From Seriola aureovittata (lineage: Eukaryota; Chordata; Actinopteri; Carangiformes; Carangidae): a DNA stretch of 64,000 nucleotides. Positions 24,133 to 37,385 of the stretch are shown one piece after another. Position numbers and translations under genes: made by a program. The DNA lies in contig NC_079377.1 of assembly GCF_021018895.1 (NCBI RefSeq), positions 23,550,501-23,614,500 on the forward strand, written 5' to 3'. Position 1 is the stretch's first letter; the number at the start of each line of letters is the position of its first letter. Below the pieces are notes generated by a model. That model was not told the origin of the DNA and made no database searches. It worked only from the letters and a program-made list of their open reading frames with translations.

Positions 24133-24373
24133 TCAATCTGTCTGTGTGGACTCAGGGGTGTTGCACAGAGGCAGCAGAGCTAAACCATGGCAGCCACTGC
24201 ATTGCAGATAGTTGGCCCGGTGTGGCACGGCACAGATAGATGTGTGTGAACAGGCCGCCGTGCTCCGACTGTACGGCCAAACAAAAGCAAAATGGCAGCA
24301 TGTCAAGATAGCTCCGCGGTCAACAACAGGCTAATCATGGAAATCTGATACTACCTGTTTTCTCCTGCTCTCT

Positions 24374-24564
24374 CCCCCCCCCCCCCCCTCACTCTCTCCT
24401 CACACGTACAGACACAAACACACACATAAACACACTCCGGCGGCTCGTTGTTTTAAACACACCTGCTCGATGCAGATAGGCCCACTACCACTGCTAATCT
24501 GTCCGTGTGTCAGTCAGCCCAGCCTGGCCCAGAAAGTAACCCCCCCCCCCCCCCCCACCCCCCC
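24374..24564. repeat. Two poly-C tracts with a CA-rich spacer
   Basis: Poly-C runs at 24374..24388 and 24541..24564 (the second with one A). CACACA-rich sequence lies at about 24403..24437. The minus strand (nrg3 sense) is correspondingly G-rich. Confidence 0.9.
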
Positions 24565-26395
24565 TTCCTGTTCGCTGCTCAGATCGTATGCGCGGGACAC
24601 CTCCAGGGTTCGCCAAATAAATAGCGCTAAGTATCAGGCCTCGTCCCGTCCCCTGGCCATCTGGCTCTATAGTGGAGAAATTCATTACTCTCCAGGTGAT
24701 AGCTCCAGCACACTTTCTCTGGATTGGCTTTGTGTCCCTGCAGGCTGCATTCTGACACTGGAGATTATAATCACAAACTGGCTGCTGGTGTGAATGTGAA
24801 TGTTGCTGCTGCCACCGCTGCTGCTCATACTAATATTCACCTTTCTTGCTCTTATTACGACCACCGTTACTACGACTGCAACCGCAAGTAACTAATCTAC
24901 TAAAACTACTACAGAGCAGTGCTGATAGGATTACATCACATCCAAATCCAACATCTTTTTGAATCTCTTATCAAAGCACTTTTAAATAACCAAAGTTGAT
25001 GACTTAATATTTAATATCTACAACGGAATAATTGACATTAGTAAGTACAAAAACTCACCTTTTGCTGTGTTGTTTACTTTTGCCATTTATCTAAACAGCT
25101 GAAATAGATTAGATTTGTAAGATGTGGTGTTTGAGGACCATCAGTGAACTCTACGGGCGTGTGTCATATAAACTGCGTCCCGATCCAGGGGCTGCATCCT
25201 TCAGAGGAAGCGGTCTACGAGCGCCTGGTGCCAGCACGCCTTCAAAATAAGCGCTGCGTGTGAGTTTTGTTTCTATGGCAACGATATCTTGACACCATAT
25301 CACCACTGCCATTCAGTGTCCGGCCTACCTGCTCCCTAACTGAGCCGCTCTGTCTCCGTTGTGGTAGTTTCTATCCGATACATCATTAAGTTATACAGAC
25401 AGAGAGAAAACAGCTAAAGTAGTGTTTGCTCCATTTTCTTGGTTACCAGGGTGACAACTTCAAACTCCATGTGATTGGTTGCCTGAAGAGGAACTTTAGT
25501 GACACCAGCACCTTCAAATTTTATATTTTGAGGCTTGTGTCCAACTTTATTCATATGGCACTATAAGGTAATGATTTATTTCACACCTTTTCCATCTCAG
25601 TATTTGTTGCAGGACGACGGCTCTCACACAGAGGCAGATTACAGGGATCGTATTCAGGTCAAGTGACTTTCAGAAACTCTCGATTCTGCAGATGAAGACG
25701 CTATTTATTTCACTCTTGCTCTCCTGTGCATGACAACTGCACCAGCTACAGAACACACACAAACTGACTTATCCATTTTAATTTTAGCCATTAGACAAGA
25801 CAGAATCGTCCCGAAAACCCCTTAGGGAGAGAGGCTAAAGTCTCCCTTCTCAACAGGGCAGAGGCTGCAGCAGAAGGCCGTACTGCAGCTCTGTGGTCGC
25901 TGCCATGTCTTTCCAGATCAGCAGAGAGACTCACAGGTAATTGTTTCAGCATGCGTTCTTTCATGGAAATGTCTCATAAATATATAAAGCATTTTACAGT
26001 AGTAACTGTAATACTTGACCGGGCAAAATCCAGGTAAATCTAATGTCCATAAAAGTGACAGCTTAATCCCAAAACTGGTAGCTGCGATGTATGTCTGCAG
26101 TCCTGCTCTATCACTATATTTTCTACCAGCTCAGTCACATTTTAACAATATCTCTTCATCATGTCAGCCAGCAGTAGAAGATGCTGTACATGTACCTGTA
26201 ATGAGACTATCTATATGCTGGCACAGACCATACCTCTGTTGTATCTGGCAGCTTAATCTCAATAATGTTTACATTTATTTAGTGAACTCTTTACATCTAG
26301 GACGTAGCCACATTTCACAGTCTTTGACCGTGACGCCGGCTGGTAAAATACAGCGTAACACCGGTGAACAAGAACCCTGTTTTCCTCTTCTCCTG
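24565..26395. other. Intronic sequence, possible old hAT-type repeat at about 25140..25560
   Basis: The part from about 25140 contains ATAAACTGCGTCCCGATCC and GGGGCTGCATCCTTC phrases that I associate with dispersed teleost DNA repeats. I cannot define terminal repeats or a second copy in the window. The rest is unassigned. Confidence 0.35.
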
Positions 26396-26744
26396 TGTTT
26401 TATTTGAAGTGTTGATCCGTGAAAAGATATAATTGTTGTTTTAAGAACCAAAAACCAACTCTTCTGATTGGCTGACTGTTTTCTGAGTGATAAAATAAAA
26501 GCATAGCAGATTTCAGGTAAAAAGGTGGGCCGAGCTCGGGGCATGGCTGAGAGTGATGAGAGCGCTTTGTTGTGACATCACAAAGTTACAAAAGTCATGA
26601 CGGCTGGTTTTAAGGCTCAGTTTCTGAATACAGGCTGTGTGCATTTCTCTGTGGACTGAGCGCTTTGATACTTTCACAGTATTAATATAGAACCTAGACC
26701 TGATCTATAATCAAAGAAGACATCTGACTCTGTGGAACCTTTAA
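26396..26744 (-). mobile_element. TTAA-flanked non-autonomous element, family A copy 2 (inverted)
   Basis: The reverse complement of this segment matches 30569..31021 over most of its length. Shared phrases include ATAGATCAGGTCTAG, CTATATTAATACTGTGAAAG, CAGAGAAATGCACACAGCCT, AACTTTGTGATGTCACAACA and CTCAGAAAACAGTCAGCCAA. Its outer end at 26741..26744 is TTAA, as in the other copy. The distal end (about 26396) is eroded. No coding capacity. Confidence 0.8.
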
Positions 26745-28078
26745 TCAGATTGGAAACTTCTAAAGGATTATTTAAGATGCTGACTTTTTGAACTTTACTA
26801 CTGTAAAAGCCAAGGAAATTGTTGGAGTCTTAAGAAAATCATGTACAGACCGATTATATAATCTCACAATCTGAAGCCTCATTACAGAACTCGCAGGGCG
26901 ATTTAATAGGATCCTTAATCAAGCTGTATTTTAAAACCATCGTTTTTTGGAACTTGTTTGATTTCATTGGACATTCGAACCAAGTTGACACAATGAAAAG
27001 GTTATTGCTCCCGAGAGACTCTGAGGATTTACAGGAAATCCAATTATTGATCTTCTGGTGTGGCCTATGTGCACTTCATGAGTCTATGGGAATGCAACAT
27101 GCAAATGCAGAAGGAAACATTCATAGTGTTAAATCACTGTAGGTTTGTGTTTTCCACTAAATCAGCAACTATGATCCCTATTAGGTCCCTGTGAGTAAAC
27201 CACTTAACCTGTAATTGCTGCTGTGGAGCTGCAGTGGAGCCAACAACTGAGAGCTGAGGTTACAGTGGCAGGTCGGGGTTGTGAGTCTGTCTGATGCTGA
27301 AAGGGAGCAGCTTGGCTCAGCAAACACTTTCCATAAAGGTCGTCAAGATTCTTCTCTTTCAACAACAAGCTTTTTTCCGGTAAAAAAAAAAAAAAAACTT
27401 CTTATCTGCCCTTCGCATTAGTCTTCCCACTTTTCTGTCCTGTACAGATACTCTGTGTTTAATTTGTACTTCAGCTGCAACAAAGTCACATCCCCAGGGA
27501 TGCAGACATGGATGTTTCAACTTTCCAAACAAAGCTCTCACTTCTGCTTTTAGTGCAAGAGTAAGCATATTTTTGAGAAACTCGTTTTTTACTCTGACAA
27601 TCTTTCTGCTTATCAAGTTTTCCTTAAGCTCGTCACACAGACCCCTAAAACAAATTTATGTCAGTAGCACATCAAATTACCAGACACAGCTGAACTGAAC
27701 TATTCACATACCATCAAACATCTGTAACTAACAATAGTACAGCAGCTCAACATGCAGGGGCTTTCAAAGAGAACAAAAGGCATGTTTTCTGCAGAGACAA
27801 GTTTTTCAAGATGCTTTAAATGTGTAATCCACAAACAGCAAGAAAACAGATTTATGGGCGCTCTGCCACTTCTGTACCCACACACACACACAACACACAC
27901 ACACTCTTAACACACACAGACACAGTGTGATCGGTTTGTCAGCCCCCACCACCCCGCTTACATGGAATGCAGAGTGAGTTTCTTAATTAAGTCGAGAAGA
28001 AGCTATTACTTTTGGGACAGACTCGATTGTCCTCGCTCTGTGGCACCAATGGCTCTGGGCTTCTAATCACATCATAGA
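26745..28078. other. Intronic sequence, nothing recognised
   Basis: A poly-A tract lies near 27382..27396 and a short CA run at 27878..27904. No gene or repeat family was identified. Confidence 0.45.
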
Positions 28079-28096
28079 GCGAGAGAGGGAGAGAGG

Positions 28097-28142
<46 letters not shown>
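28079..28142. repeat. (GA)n microsatellite with GGGA start
   Basis: GAGAGAGGGAGAGAGGGAGG leads into a perfect GA run of about 20 units. It is a homopurine plus strand, and a pyrimidine (CU)n tract in the nrg3 transcript. Confidence 0.94.
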
Positions 28143-28144
<2 letters not shown>

Positions 28145-28675
28145 AAGCTCGACTGCTTGCCTGACAACAATTACCTCTCTCTCTCTGTCTGCCTACAATG
28201 AATGTGGTCTTTGAGAAGAGGCATGTGTGTGGATGGTCTTTAATATGACCTCATATGACTTGTAATCTGACCATGCTACTACATTAGTGGTGCAAGCCTC
28301 CAGCCATGAACACATGCAAACCCACTCCCTCACACTGAAAAACTATTGCTTAATTAATAATTAATTGGTAAGCTAAATTTTTGAAAATTTGTAGTTCTAA
28401 ACATTTGAGTGTGTCTTCGTATGCAAGATTACAATGATGCATTTACGCACAACTTTAATTCTGTATTTTTTCACCACTTTTAGGCAGAAGACCTCCACAG
28501 TAATCTCACAATCACACATGACATATTTCCACCTGGCTAACATGCTAGCAAACAGCAGGCTACTTACACGTCCAGGACAACATTAGCATTCCTTTGAAGC
28601 CGTTTTCTTTTATGTAAATCCAATGTTAACTCCCCTTTTAGCTCTGTCTTTGGGTCTTCTTTTGTTCTTCTTATC
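28143..28675. other. Intronic sequence, nothing recognised
   Basis: Contains TTAATTAATAATTAATTGG near 28350 and otherwise ordinary AT-rich sequence. Confidence 0.45.
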
Positions 28676-28930
28676 AACTCAACAAAAACATAAATGCAAC
28701 AATTTTGTTTTTTGCTCCCATTTATCACGAGTTGAAACTAGAGATCTAAGACTTTTTTTAACCACACAAAAGGTGTTTTTCTCCCAGATTTTTCGATCAG
28801 TGTTAGTGAGCATTTCTCCTTGGTCAAGACAATCCACCCACCTGACAGGTACGGCACATCAAGATGCTGAGTATTCGGCATGATTGCTGCACAGGTGTGC
28901 CCTGGGCTGGTCTCAATAAAAGGCCACTTT
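28676..28930. mobile_element. Degraded DNA-transposon end of a type common in fishes
   Basis: It runs from AACTCAACAAAAACATAAATG through GAGATCTAAGACTTTTT and CCACCCACCTGACAGGT to CACAGGTGTGCC and CAATAAAAGGCCACT. This order of phrases matches, from memory, one end of a transposon abundant in teleost genomes. I do not trust my memory of the superfamily name. No second copy lies in the window and no transposase was found beside it. Confidence 0.55.
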
Positions 28931-30242
28931 AACTTTAATGAAAAGGTGCTCCATGTGAACTAAAGTCCTGAGGTGTGGGCAGAACTGGGAAATCATCATT
29001 AACTCAAGTGAGCTGAGTATTTCCACTTTGTGCTATTTTACTATTTTATCTTTTCTTTTTTTTTCTTTATTTGACATAATTACTACTTACTTTGCAAATT
29101 TCACATACGTAGATTACCATATGATCAGTTAAGGAAATGCTCTATTGATGTACCTCTGAAATATATATGCCTTGAATTTATTTACTTTCTTAATGCATAT
29201 TTTAAATATGAAACAATCACCATTTGAGCTGCACTCCATGAAGCAAAAGTACCTGAGGCAATAATAACAACTATATGAAAATGGTAAGTCACATGTCTAA
29301 TGGTATTTGGTTTAGATGTAAAGATTGCACGCTCACAAACAGCCCAAAACTATTATCAAAACAGCTCAGCTTTTCCACATCGAACAGGCTTTCGAGTGTC
29401 ATAAACATAACCAGCACTTTCGTTGCTCGTCTGTTCAGAGCCGCTAGCCAACACTGCGAATCCCACAGGACACAGGGCGTCAGTTGTGTTACACTCGGTG
29501 CAGGCTGAGGTCACCGAGAGGCCACTATGAGTTAGAGGTTTATTAAATGTTAGAGGAACAGAAAGTTATCTGAGGACTGCAGCATCCTGCTTTTACACTG
29601 TGATTGTCTTTGATAACAGAAACGACTCTACTGGCTCTTACCACATGGCGCTGCTCAATGCGTTGTTGTTTTTTTTGTGTGTGTGTGCCACATCTGCATG
29701 GATATTAACGCTTTAATATGGAGTCAATCGACAGTGAATAAACAATATTCATAACATCTGCTCATGGTGACTTTAGTTTCCTGCGGGCCTGGCCTCGGCA
29801 CAATGCAAGGCAAATGTAAAAACAAACATGACAGGGAGAAAATCTGTTTTCCATGGAGTCCAAATTCTATAAAACACACCACACACCAAGTCTCAAGCAC
29901 AGCGGCATAATGGTGTAGCCTAGGGGCCAAATAAAAGATAGTAAACATCTACAGCCTGCCATTCCCGCCTCACAGAGCCTCCACCTGCCAGAGCGGCATC
30001 GTATCTCTGAAAAGGAAAAAGTCAGAGAGTTGAGTTCTCATCATCTTCTGCTTTTCTTGTTTCTTCTTGTTCACTTCATCTCTGGCTCAGCCTCTTTTTT
30101 TTCTCTATCTTGTTTCTTTATCTAACCTTTGGTCTCTGGCTCGCTGACCATCTATCATTCATTTACTGTCTATATTTACTCTTCTTCCTTTGCTTTACTC
30201 TCTCTCGAACAGAATTATAAATCAAAAAGGAGTCGTGAACAG

Positions 30243-30243
<1 letters not shown>
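28931..30243. other. Intronic sequence, nothing recognised
   Basis: A T-rich stretch lies at about 29040..29065. The frames are short (77 codons or fewer) and show no domain. Confidence 0.45.

Positions 30244-30282
<39 letters not shown>
30244..30282. repeat. (CA)19 microsatellite
   Basis: A CA run on the plus strand, which gives UG repeats in the nrg3 transcript. Confidence 0.94.
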
Positions 30283-30286
<4 letters not shown>

Positions 30287-30568
30287 ATCAATACAAACAA
30301 CTTTGTTGCCAGGGAAGAAGCAGTGTGATACACAAGCACACACTTGTACATGAGCATACAATACAATCAGGCACATGTTTGCTTGCATCCTGTAGCTGAG
30401 ATGACTCTCAGCTCATGATATGAGAACAACCACAACCACATCTGACCGTGATGTTGGATCTTTGCAGCTTTCTATATTGGTAAAAGTACAACCCCAGCAG
30501 TATTTCTTTCTCCAAAGACAATATAACGACGCTGAAATATTTGTCATACAAGTTTTCTTTGGGATTTC
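30283..30568. other. Intronic sequence, nothing recognised
   Basis: Ordinary sequence between the CA tract and the TTAA-flanked element. Confidence 0.5.
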
Positions 30569-31021
30569 TTAAAGGTCCATATTGTATAAAGTAAGATATG
30601 TAGTGTGATTATAGATCAGGTCTAGCTTCTATATTAATACTGTGAAAGTATCAAAGCCTCAGTCCACAGAGAAATGCACACAGCCTGTATTCAGAAACTA
30701 AGCCTTAAAACCAGCCGTCAGGATTTCTGGAACTTTGTGATGTCACAACAAATCAGTCACCAAGCCCCGCCCACCTGAACCCAACGTCCAACCTTGCAGG
30801 ATTTTGTTTCTCTGACTGTTTTTACCTGAAACCTGCTGTATTTTTATTAAATCACTCAGAAAACAGTCAGCCAATCAGAACAGAGGCTCAGAGCCTGCTC
30901 TCTTCTGATTGGCTCATCAAACTGTTGTTACTAGAGCTCCAGAGAGAAGCGGTTCTTAAAACCACAGTTATATCTTCATATGGATATCAACCAGAAATGT
31001 GTCAAATATGGGACTTTTTAA
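30569..31021 (+). mobile_element. TTAA-flanked non-autonomous element, family A copy 1 (most complete)
   Basis: A 453-bp element bounded by TTAA on both sides (30569..30572 and 31018..31021). The left end reads AGGTCCATATT. The reverse complement of the right end reads AAAGTCCCATATT. These form imperfect terminal inverted repeats. A second copy lies inverted at 26396..26744 and a left-end fragment at 31683..31762. TTAA target duplications are typical of the piggyBac superfamily, so a piggyBac-mobilised MITE is the simplest reading. No open frame of note. Confidence 0.78.
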
Positions 31022-31682
31022 TATAAAAAAATGAAAATACATCAAATCCAGTATTATAGATCAAGAAGAACAAGTTTGTATTGGTGTTGTAAGTGTGAGG
31101 GCCTGGTAACTAATTAATATTAAGTACTTTTTGTGTTTCATAAAAATATTAATCATTACTTTACACATTGAAACGTTTCTCTCTCAGAATAATGGTTATT
31201 AGTAAGATCAAATCAGCCACAGAAACAGTTGGTTCCTTTGTAACTGGCTGTAAAAACACTCAGCGCAGTGACGATAGCTGTGGACAAAGTCAGTCTGTTC
31301 ATTACTGAGCAGCATGTTACTGATTAAAAGCTGTTTTGTAGAAGTTGTATGATTTGAAAAATGCAACCTCAACTCCTCAACTCAAGTTGGATTTTTTTTT
31401 TTTATCACAGATCACAGCAGCCCACAGATGGTAGAAGAACAGATTTCAGGATTCATCATTATTTAATATAAAAACACCATTGATTGATTTACTGGGGCAA
31501 TATCATTCATTTGTAAAACTGGTGTTTATAGCAAACAGTTTAAAGTGAGACTCTGTAGCTGCAAAGAAGTGATAATACATTTTACTGAGTCGGTTTGCTA
31601 ACTCCACGACACCTCTGTGTGTGTGTGTGTCACTGTTACACTTACACTATGCACTTACTGTAATGTCCACAGTGGCCACGTC
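31022..31682. other. Intronic sequence between two family A copies
   Basis: A poly-T stretch lies at about 31391..31402 and a short GT run at 31615..31630. Nothing else was recognised. Confidence 0.45.
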
Positions 31683-31762
31683 AAATGTCCCATATAGTAT
31701 AAAGGTAGATGTCCATGCTTTTTGATTATAAAGCAGGTCTAGGTTCTATATTAATACTGTTT
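31683..31762 (+). mobile_element. Family A left-end fragment (copy 3)
   Basis: AAATGTCCCATATAGTATAAAG followed by GATTATAAAGCAGGTCTAGG and TTCTATATTAATACTGT aligns with the first 80 bp of the element at 30569..31021 in the same orientation. The rest of the element is missing, so this is a truncated copy. Confidence 0.7.
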
Positions 31763-32499
31763 AATATAATATAATATACTTGCATGTTTCACCAAAGGAT
31801 AACTCCCTGCTGTTGGCAGAACATACAGGCAGGGTCTGAAGTCAGGACAGTGAACACAATGGCAGTTTGACAAAGACAGAAAATACGTTGTTTACAACAA
31901 AAACTGTGTGTGTCACTGACAGCTGGAAGTACCGTAAAATGACTCTGCTGCCTCTCTGCCTGTCTTTAATCTTGGGCAGTTCAGAGTGGATTTAAAAACA
32001 TCAACTCCGACTAAACCTATTTCACTTTCCATTTCCTAAATGCACCAGTAACTTTCTGAATGGGGAACAGATGCATTATCTTAATACGGTCTATAAAATT
32101 CAGTCAAGCACAAACTTGGCACAGCAATCGCTCAATGTGGTCAGACAACAGACAGATGTCATTTTAAGTACACTCACAGGAAGTGGGTCATGCGGTTGCA
32201 GAATAATGTTTTGTTTTTATTTCTACAACAGCTATTTCAAATTGTTGTTAATGAGGTTTCGGGGGGTTTTGGAGAGCCGCTGAGTCACACTATCATCTGA
32301 TCTTTTTTTCGCTGATTGGTCTGTTATGCATGGTCGAGCAAGTCTGGCTGTGCAGGGATGACAAAGCACTGAAAAACCATGCGAGTAATTCTTTGTCTGT
32401 TGAAAGTCGAGCAGGAAATAATCACTAAAAGACACAATAGGAACAGCAGTCAGAAATAGTTGTCAGGCACAGAGCACAGTGACCTATGACGACATCTTT
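31763..32499. other. Intronic sequence, nothing recognised
   Basis: Starts with TTTAATATAATATAATATA, then ordinary sequence. The short frames show no domain. Confidence 0.45.
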
Positions 32500-32775
32500 G
32501 TGTCATGTGAAAAGCCATGAGACGGTTTTCGTGTCTTCGTTTCTCCCTCCAGCTCACTTTTCCTCTGATTGCTTCTCTCTGTACCTCTCTGTCTCTCTTT
32601 GTCTGTCAGTCTTTCGATGCCTCAGCTCAGTCTCTCTGTCTCTGTCTCACCCTTTTCCCCTCTGTCACTTTGTCAGTGTCTTCTTTCACCAGCTCTTCTT
32701 GGCAAATGCTCTGCATTCGTTACCTCTCTTTTTTCCCTTCCCTCCTCCCTCCTCCCTTTTCCAGTCATGCCTGCA
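32500..32775. repeat. Pyrimidine-rich low-complexity tract
   Basis: CTCT, TCTGTC and CCTCC clusters dominate the plus strand. This composition, not coding, explains the Ser/Leu/Pro-rich open frames at 32486..32785, 32517..33125 and 32569..32898. Confidence 0.75.
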
Positions 32776-35276
32776 AATACAATGAACACCACAGAATCCA
32801 CACGGACCTCTCCAGCAGCCATAACTTTCTCCTCAATCACCCCAACTGCAGTCACAAAGGCACTCAAAACACACATGCACACAAAATTAAGAAATTAATG
32901 ATCTATGCAGAACTATCTGTGTATACAGGTATCCACCCCATACTCCTTCTGGTGCCTGTCCTTCTCCACCTCTTCACCTCTGTCTTGCTCCAATTAATCT
33001 CCTTTTATTCTGTCTTTATACTCCTTGCATCAAGTGCGAGCGTGCACACACACACGCACACACACCTTGCCTTTGCTCCTAGCCAGCGAAGGGAGGTGCC
33101 AGGTGGAGGAGATCCATCACAGTGACAGAGGTGGAGTGCTGCAGCCAGCAGAACAGCCATGTGTGGCTCTGTCTTTGCCTTTGGAGACGACCTTGTCAGT
33201 CAGTCATTCATGCAGTCACTATTAGCATACGCCGATCAGAGCGGATGGATATTATTCTGACACAGAAGAAGACAACTAAAGTGCATCGCACTGCTGTTAC
33301 ACGAGGAACTCCTCAATGTCATTTAGACCTTTTCATTATTAGAAACTTGAACCGATTAGGAGACACTGGGTCCGTGTTTTGCACATACACTTATCACTGT
33401 ATCCCAGAGTTCCCAGTGGCCATCCTAGACTTTGAAGGCTCTAGGAAAAAAACCCACCAAAGGACCCCCTGCCACATGCAAACTATTGGCAGACACTACA
33501 ATTCACAGATGTCCTCTAAATGCCTCATACACAGACTATTGGTAGATGTTAGCTACAGCACACATTGGCAGAGGCCTTGTGTGTGTGTGTGTGCCGTGTG
33601 TGTGTGTAGTGTTTTTAATGGGAGGTTTAGGGAGGGTTTATAGTTGCAAAATGTGCCAACATGAGAGGCCATGGAGGGTCTCTGCATGTCAAAGGTAGAG
33701 CCTGGTCTCCATGGTAATTTGTATAACTGCAAAAAAAGTTAGTCCTAACAATATTGTGCAGTTTATTTGGACGCACCCCTGTTCTTAACTGTAATGAAAA
33801 GTTGGTGTCGTGTCCTGGCTGGTGAAGTCGTTCTCTTCTCCCCTCAGCCAGCTGAGTCTATAAGATTAGATTACCTGTAAATAATTGACCTGCTCTGGCT
33901 CTGAAAAGGTTAATGAGGTAATTCAACATGCAGATAGACGTGCCAGTGGCTCCAGCGCTCAGGCACATCAACACTGAGCAGTCTGAGAGACTCTCCTTAT
34001 CCAGACCCAAGGCGATGGATGTCCAAAAGATTTGTCATTCCCACAGATGGCGTGAAGAATACACTTATCTGCATGGTGAAGGGAACATGAAGGATGGATT
34101 AGATTCATGCTGCATTTGATTTAGCCTCAGACCATCCACTGGGTCTCTCCATCGATCAGCCTATTCCAACTCCTTCCCTCTCTTTTCCTTTTCCCCCCGT
34201 TATCAACTGAGGTGGCCGCAGTGACATCAATCTCTCTCTCTCCCACAAATACACACTAAAACACACAGAGTCAGTGAAATGCTCAACAAGAAGCCTCTGC
34301 TGGAAAACCCTGTGGAGCTCTGGAATTAGTCTGTCCACCATGGGGGGAGTTCAAGAATGGAGAGAGCTGGACCATGAAGCTGAGAAGAGGGAGGGGAGGG
34401 GAGGGAGGGAAGAAGACCAGTGACTATAAAATTCATGAATTCTGAAGTTACAGTGTTGGGAGCCATTTTCTGTAAATATAGTGGGTTCCAAAAGTGGTCA
34501 CTTGAATGTGAAAGGGGCTCTTCTTTCGCTGGCCTTACACCAAATGATTTTTCAAGCAGTTTCACCGTCACAGACTAATTTCCAATGTCGGAATGAAATA
34601 TGGAAAGTTTTTTTGCTGGAGTTGCAGCCCATTCCCGTAAATGATCAGAAATAATCTCAAAATCTTATCGTCTTTACAAAATCTAACAGTCTGAGACTAA
34701 AACCTTTTGTCTTTAGATGTGAGACCGTGTCAGACTGACTAGTCTTTTTTTTTAAGTCTTTTCAAAGTCTTCCAGTGTAATGTAGGCATCAGATGACATC
34801 AGCTGAAGGTCATAACAGGAAGCCGATGTATAGGCTAGTAAGAGCATGAGAGTAAGATCTTACACTAAAGGCTACAAAGTCCGACATGTGACGAGTCTGA
34901 CAGAGAAACGTGAGGACTTGAAGGGCATCCAGGAATCTAATCACATATGAGCGATTTAGGCTGTATCAGTGTCAAATGTCTCAGTCAAGCTGTTCATATC
35001 TGGATCTCCTGACATAAGGTTGTCCATCTTTGACGAGGAGTTCTGCAGCAGATATGCACAGTTAAAATCCATTCAGGTGTGTTTAATTTGCATGCCATGA
35101 AAGCAGCTGGACTGTCTGAAGATTATGTATTTGCTGACGGCAAGGAGGGGATCATTTCAGAGGCCACTGCTTGCTGGTGTGGAAAATCACTGTTAGAAAT
35201 TCCGCATCGAGAAGCAAAATAAACACGCAGGCATCAATCCATTACCTTTTCTTTGGCGGACCCCACCCCCCACCCG
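32776..35276. other. Intronic sequence with a 173-codon open frame of unknown status
   Basis: A plus-strand frame at 33122..33643 is open for 173 codons and is not low-complexity until its Cys-Val end at the GT run (33581..33607). It shows no domain I recognise and no convincing splice context. Short CA/CG repeats lie at 33043..33064 and GGGA repeats at about 34384..34410. No other feature. Confidence 0.35.
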
Positions 35277-35365
35277 CCCGCTCTCTCTCTCTCTCTCTCC
35301 CAGTGGTGAAATGAAGGTATCATTTTTCATGGCATGAGCAAACGCCTCTCTTTTTTTTTTTTTTG
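35277..35365. repeat. (CT)n tract and poly-T stretch
   Basis: CT repeats at about 35279..35300 and a T run at about 35350..35364, separated by ordinary sequence. Confidence 0.85.
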
Positions 35366-37385
35366 CATATCATGCTTTTAGAGCGCATCTGATTTCTGAA
35401 GAGAGTTTGTGTCCCATCTCTCTCTGTCTCTCCATCGCTGTGTGTCTGCGTCTCTCAGGATCTCTCTTCTATCTTCCCAAATAAATAAGAGATGAAGACC
35501 ATGATTGCTATTATTTGTAGAAGGGGCCACTGTGATGGATAGATTACAGATAAATGAAACACTAACTTGACAATGGTATGAAAAGCCCAGCAGAAACTCT
35601 ATGCCTCAAGTAAAAAACACATTTTCCTGTTTTGCTTTTGGTTTTAAGTCTGAAATCGTTTGGCCAGGATTAGAAATACTGCTGCGGACACCAAGGTCAT
35701 GTTTTTCATGCCTGTTTCGATTTCTCACACAAAGACGCAAGAAATGAAAATATCTAATTACATCCTGTTAAACATAACACTATTGTAACAAAGCGTTTAC
35801 CTTAAATTTCGACCCGTTAGATTTGTCTGTAATGATTTATAATGAACAGTGTTCATAATACAGAATGAATTAAAAATGTGGTTGCACCCATTCTGTGAAG
35901 GAGAATCCACTGTGATCTGCTTCACCGGGCAGCACATCCTTTTGTCAGATATCATTATACAACAGACTGCAGTTTCTCGCCTTCTGTCCAGGGTGGCGCT
36001 ATTGTGCCAAGTTATGGCTTCAGAGTGACTTTCACAACGTTGAGTTTGGTTCATTTATTCTTCGCTCTGATTTAGTTCTGGTCTCTTTGTAAAGATGAAG
36101 TCACTCTGCATCACCAGGGGAGACTTCCTGGGGAGACCAAAACAAAAAAGTTCATTTTGGTGATTCACTGCACATCATCCTGCACACTGACACCTCTAAT
36201 CATGAAGAGAGAGGTGGGTTTTGAGCATTATTATTTCAGTCTGCAACTAGACCTCATATGTCATAAATAATGACAGAAACAGAACGAAGATGAGGTGTCT
36301 TGTGCTGTTCCATAAAATGAGGTGGGAAGGTCCTAGTTGCTGTGTGGTGGGAACATTTCACTCACTTTTTTTAATGAGGAGCTGCCAGAGTGCACTGAGA
36401 AAAACATGAGCACAACTCTTCTGTTTTTTTAAACTTGCTGATGTAAGGTTCAACCTCCACACTCTATGCTGACATGCATATGTTGCCAAATCTACTGACT
36501 GCAAAAAAATGACAAGTCCCATGATCAGCAGATTAAATGACAATCTTTACATTCACACTATAAGCAAACCACACTTACCATTAAGAAAAGACATACAGTA
36601 TGTTCAGTATTGTAAGTGTATCAACAAATGGGAGGGGAGGAAAAAAATCATCAGTTATTCAAAATGATTCAATCAGTATTCACTGTGAGGAACTGAGGAC
36701 CGATACACTGGTAATGGTACATGCCACAGCTTTAGCAGCTGAAGTGACTGTCCCTGTGCATGTATTTATGAATGTGCACATTCACACACTGTTCCACATG
36801 GTGCCATCTACTGGAGCTGCTACATCACAGGCTTGTTTTGCAGGCATCTAAAAAGGCACGTTATGCTGAGACATTATCTATAAGAGTCTTTTACAGAACA
36901 AAGGGACTCAAACGCTGCCACGCACATCCATGCTGGGAGACAGATGGCTACATATGAACACAAACACACACACACACACCTACACACACACACACACACA
37001 AAACATATCTGATAAGCTTTCATTGCATATTATCCACCGTGCTGTCCGGTGCAGAACATGAGAAGCTGTATCTGCGCCTGGTATCTCACAGTTCTCATCT
37101 TTCTCATCAGTGGTGCCACTACACACACAATGATTTGCCCTTCTGGACTTGTGAGGACACTGATATAATGCATTCCCCAGTCCAAAACCAAACTCTAATT
37201 ATAAGGAAGATGGAATTAATGGATGTTTGCATTTTTGACTATTTCTGTCAATTTGGATGATTTGATGGCTTAGTCAATAAAACATCAGTATATTGTGACA
37301 GATGAGACATTTGAAATCACCTGATTGTCTAACCAATTGTCCAAATCCTAAATATATTAAATCATAAACAGAAAAGTTCACATTT
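35366..37385. other. Intronic sequence, nothing firmly recognised
   Basis: Two short CA blocks lie at 36961..36979 and 36983..37000. The remaining sequence has short frames only and no definable repeat. Confidence 0.45.

Noticed and set aside
32517..33125. 202-codon plus-strand open frame
   Set aside because: Ser/Leu/Cys-rich because of the pyrimidine tract, and there is no recognisable motif.
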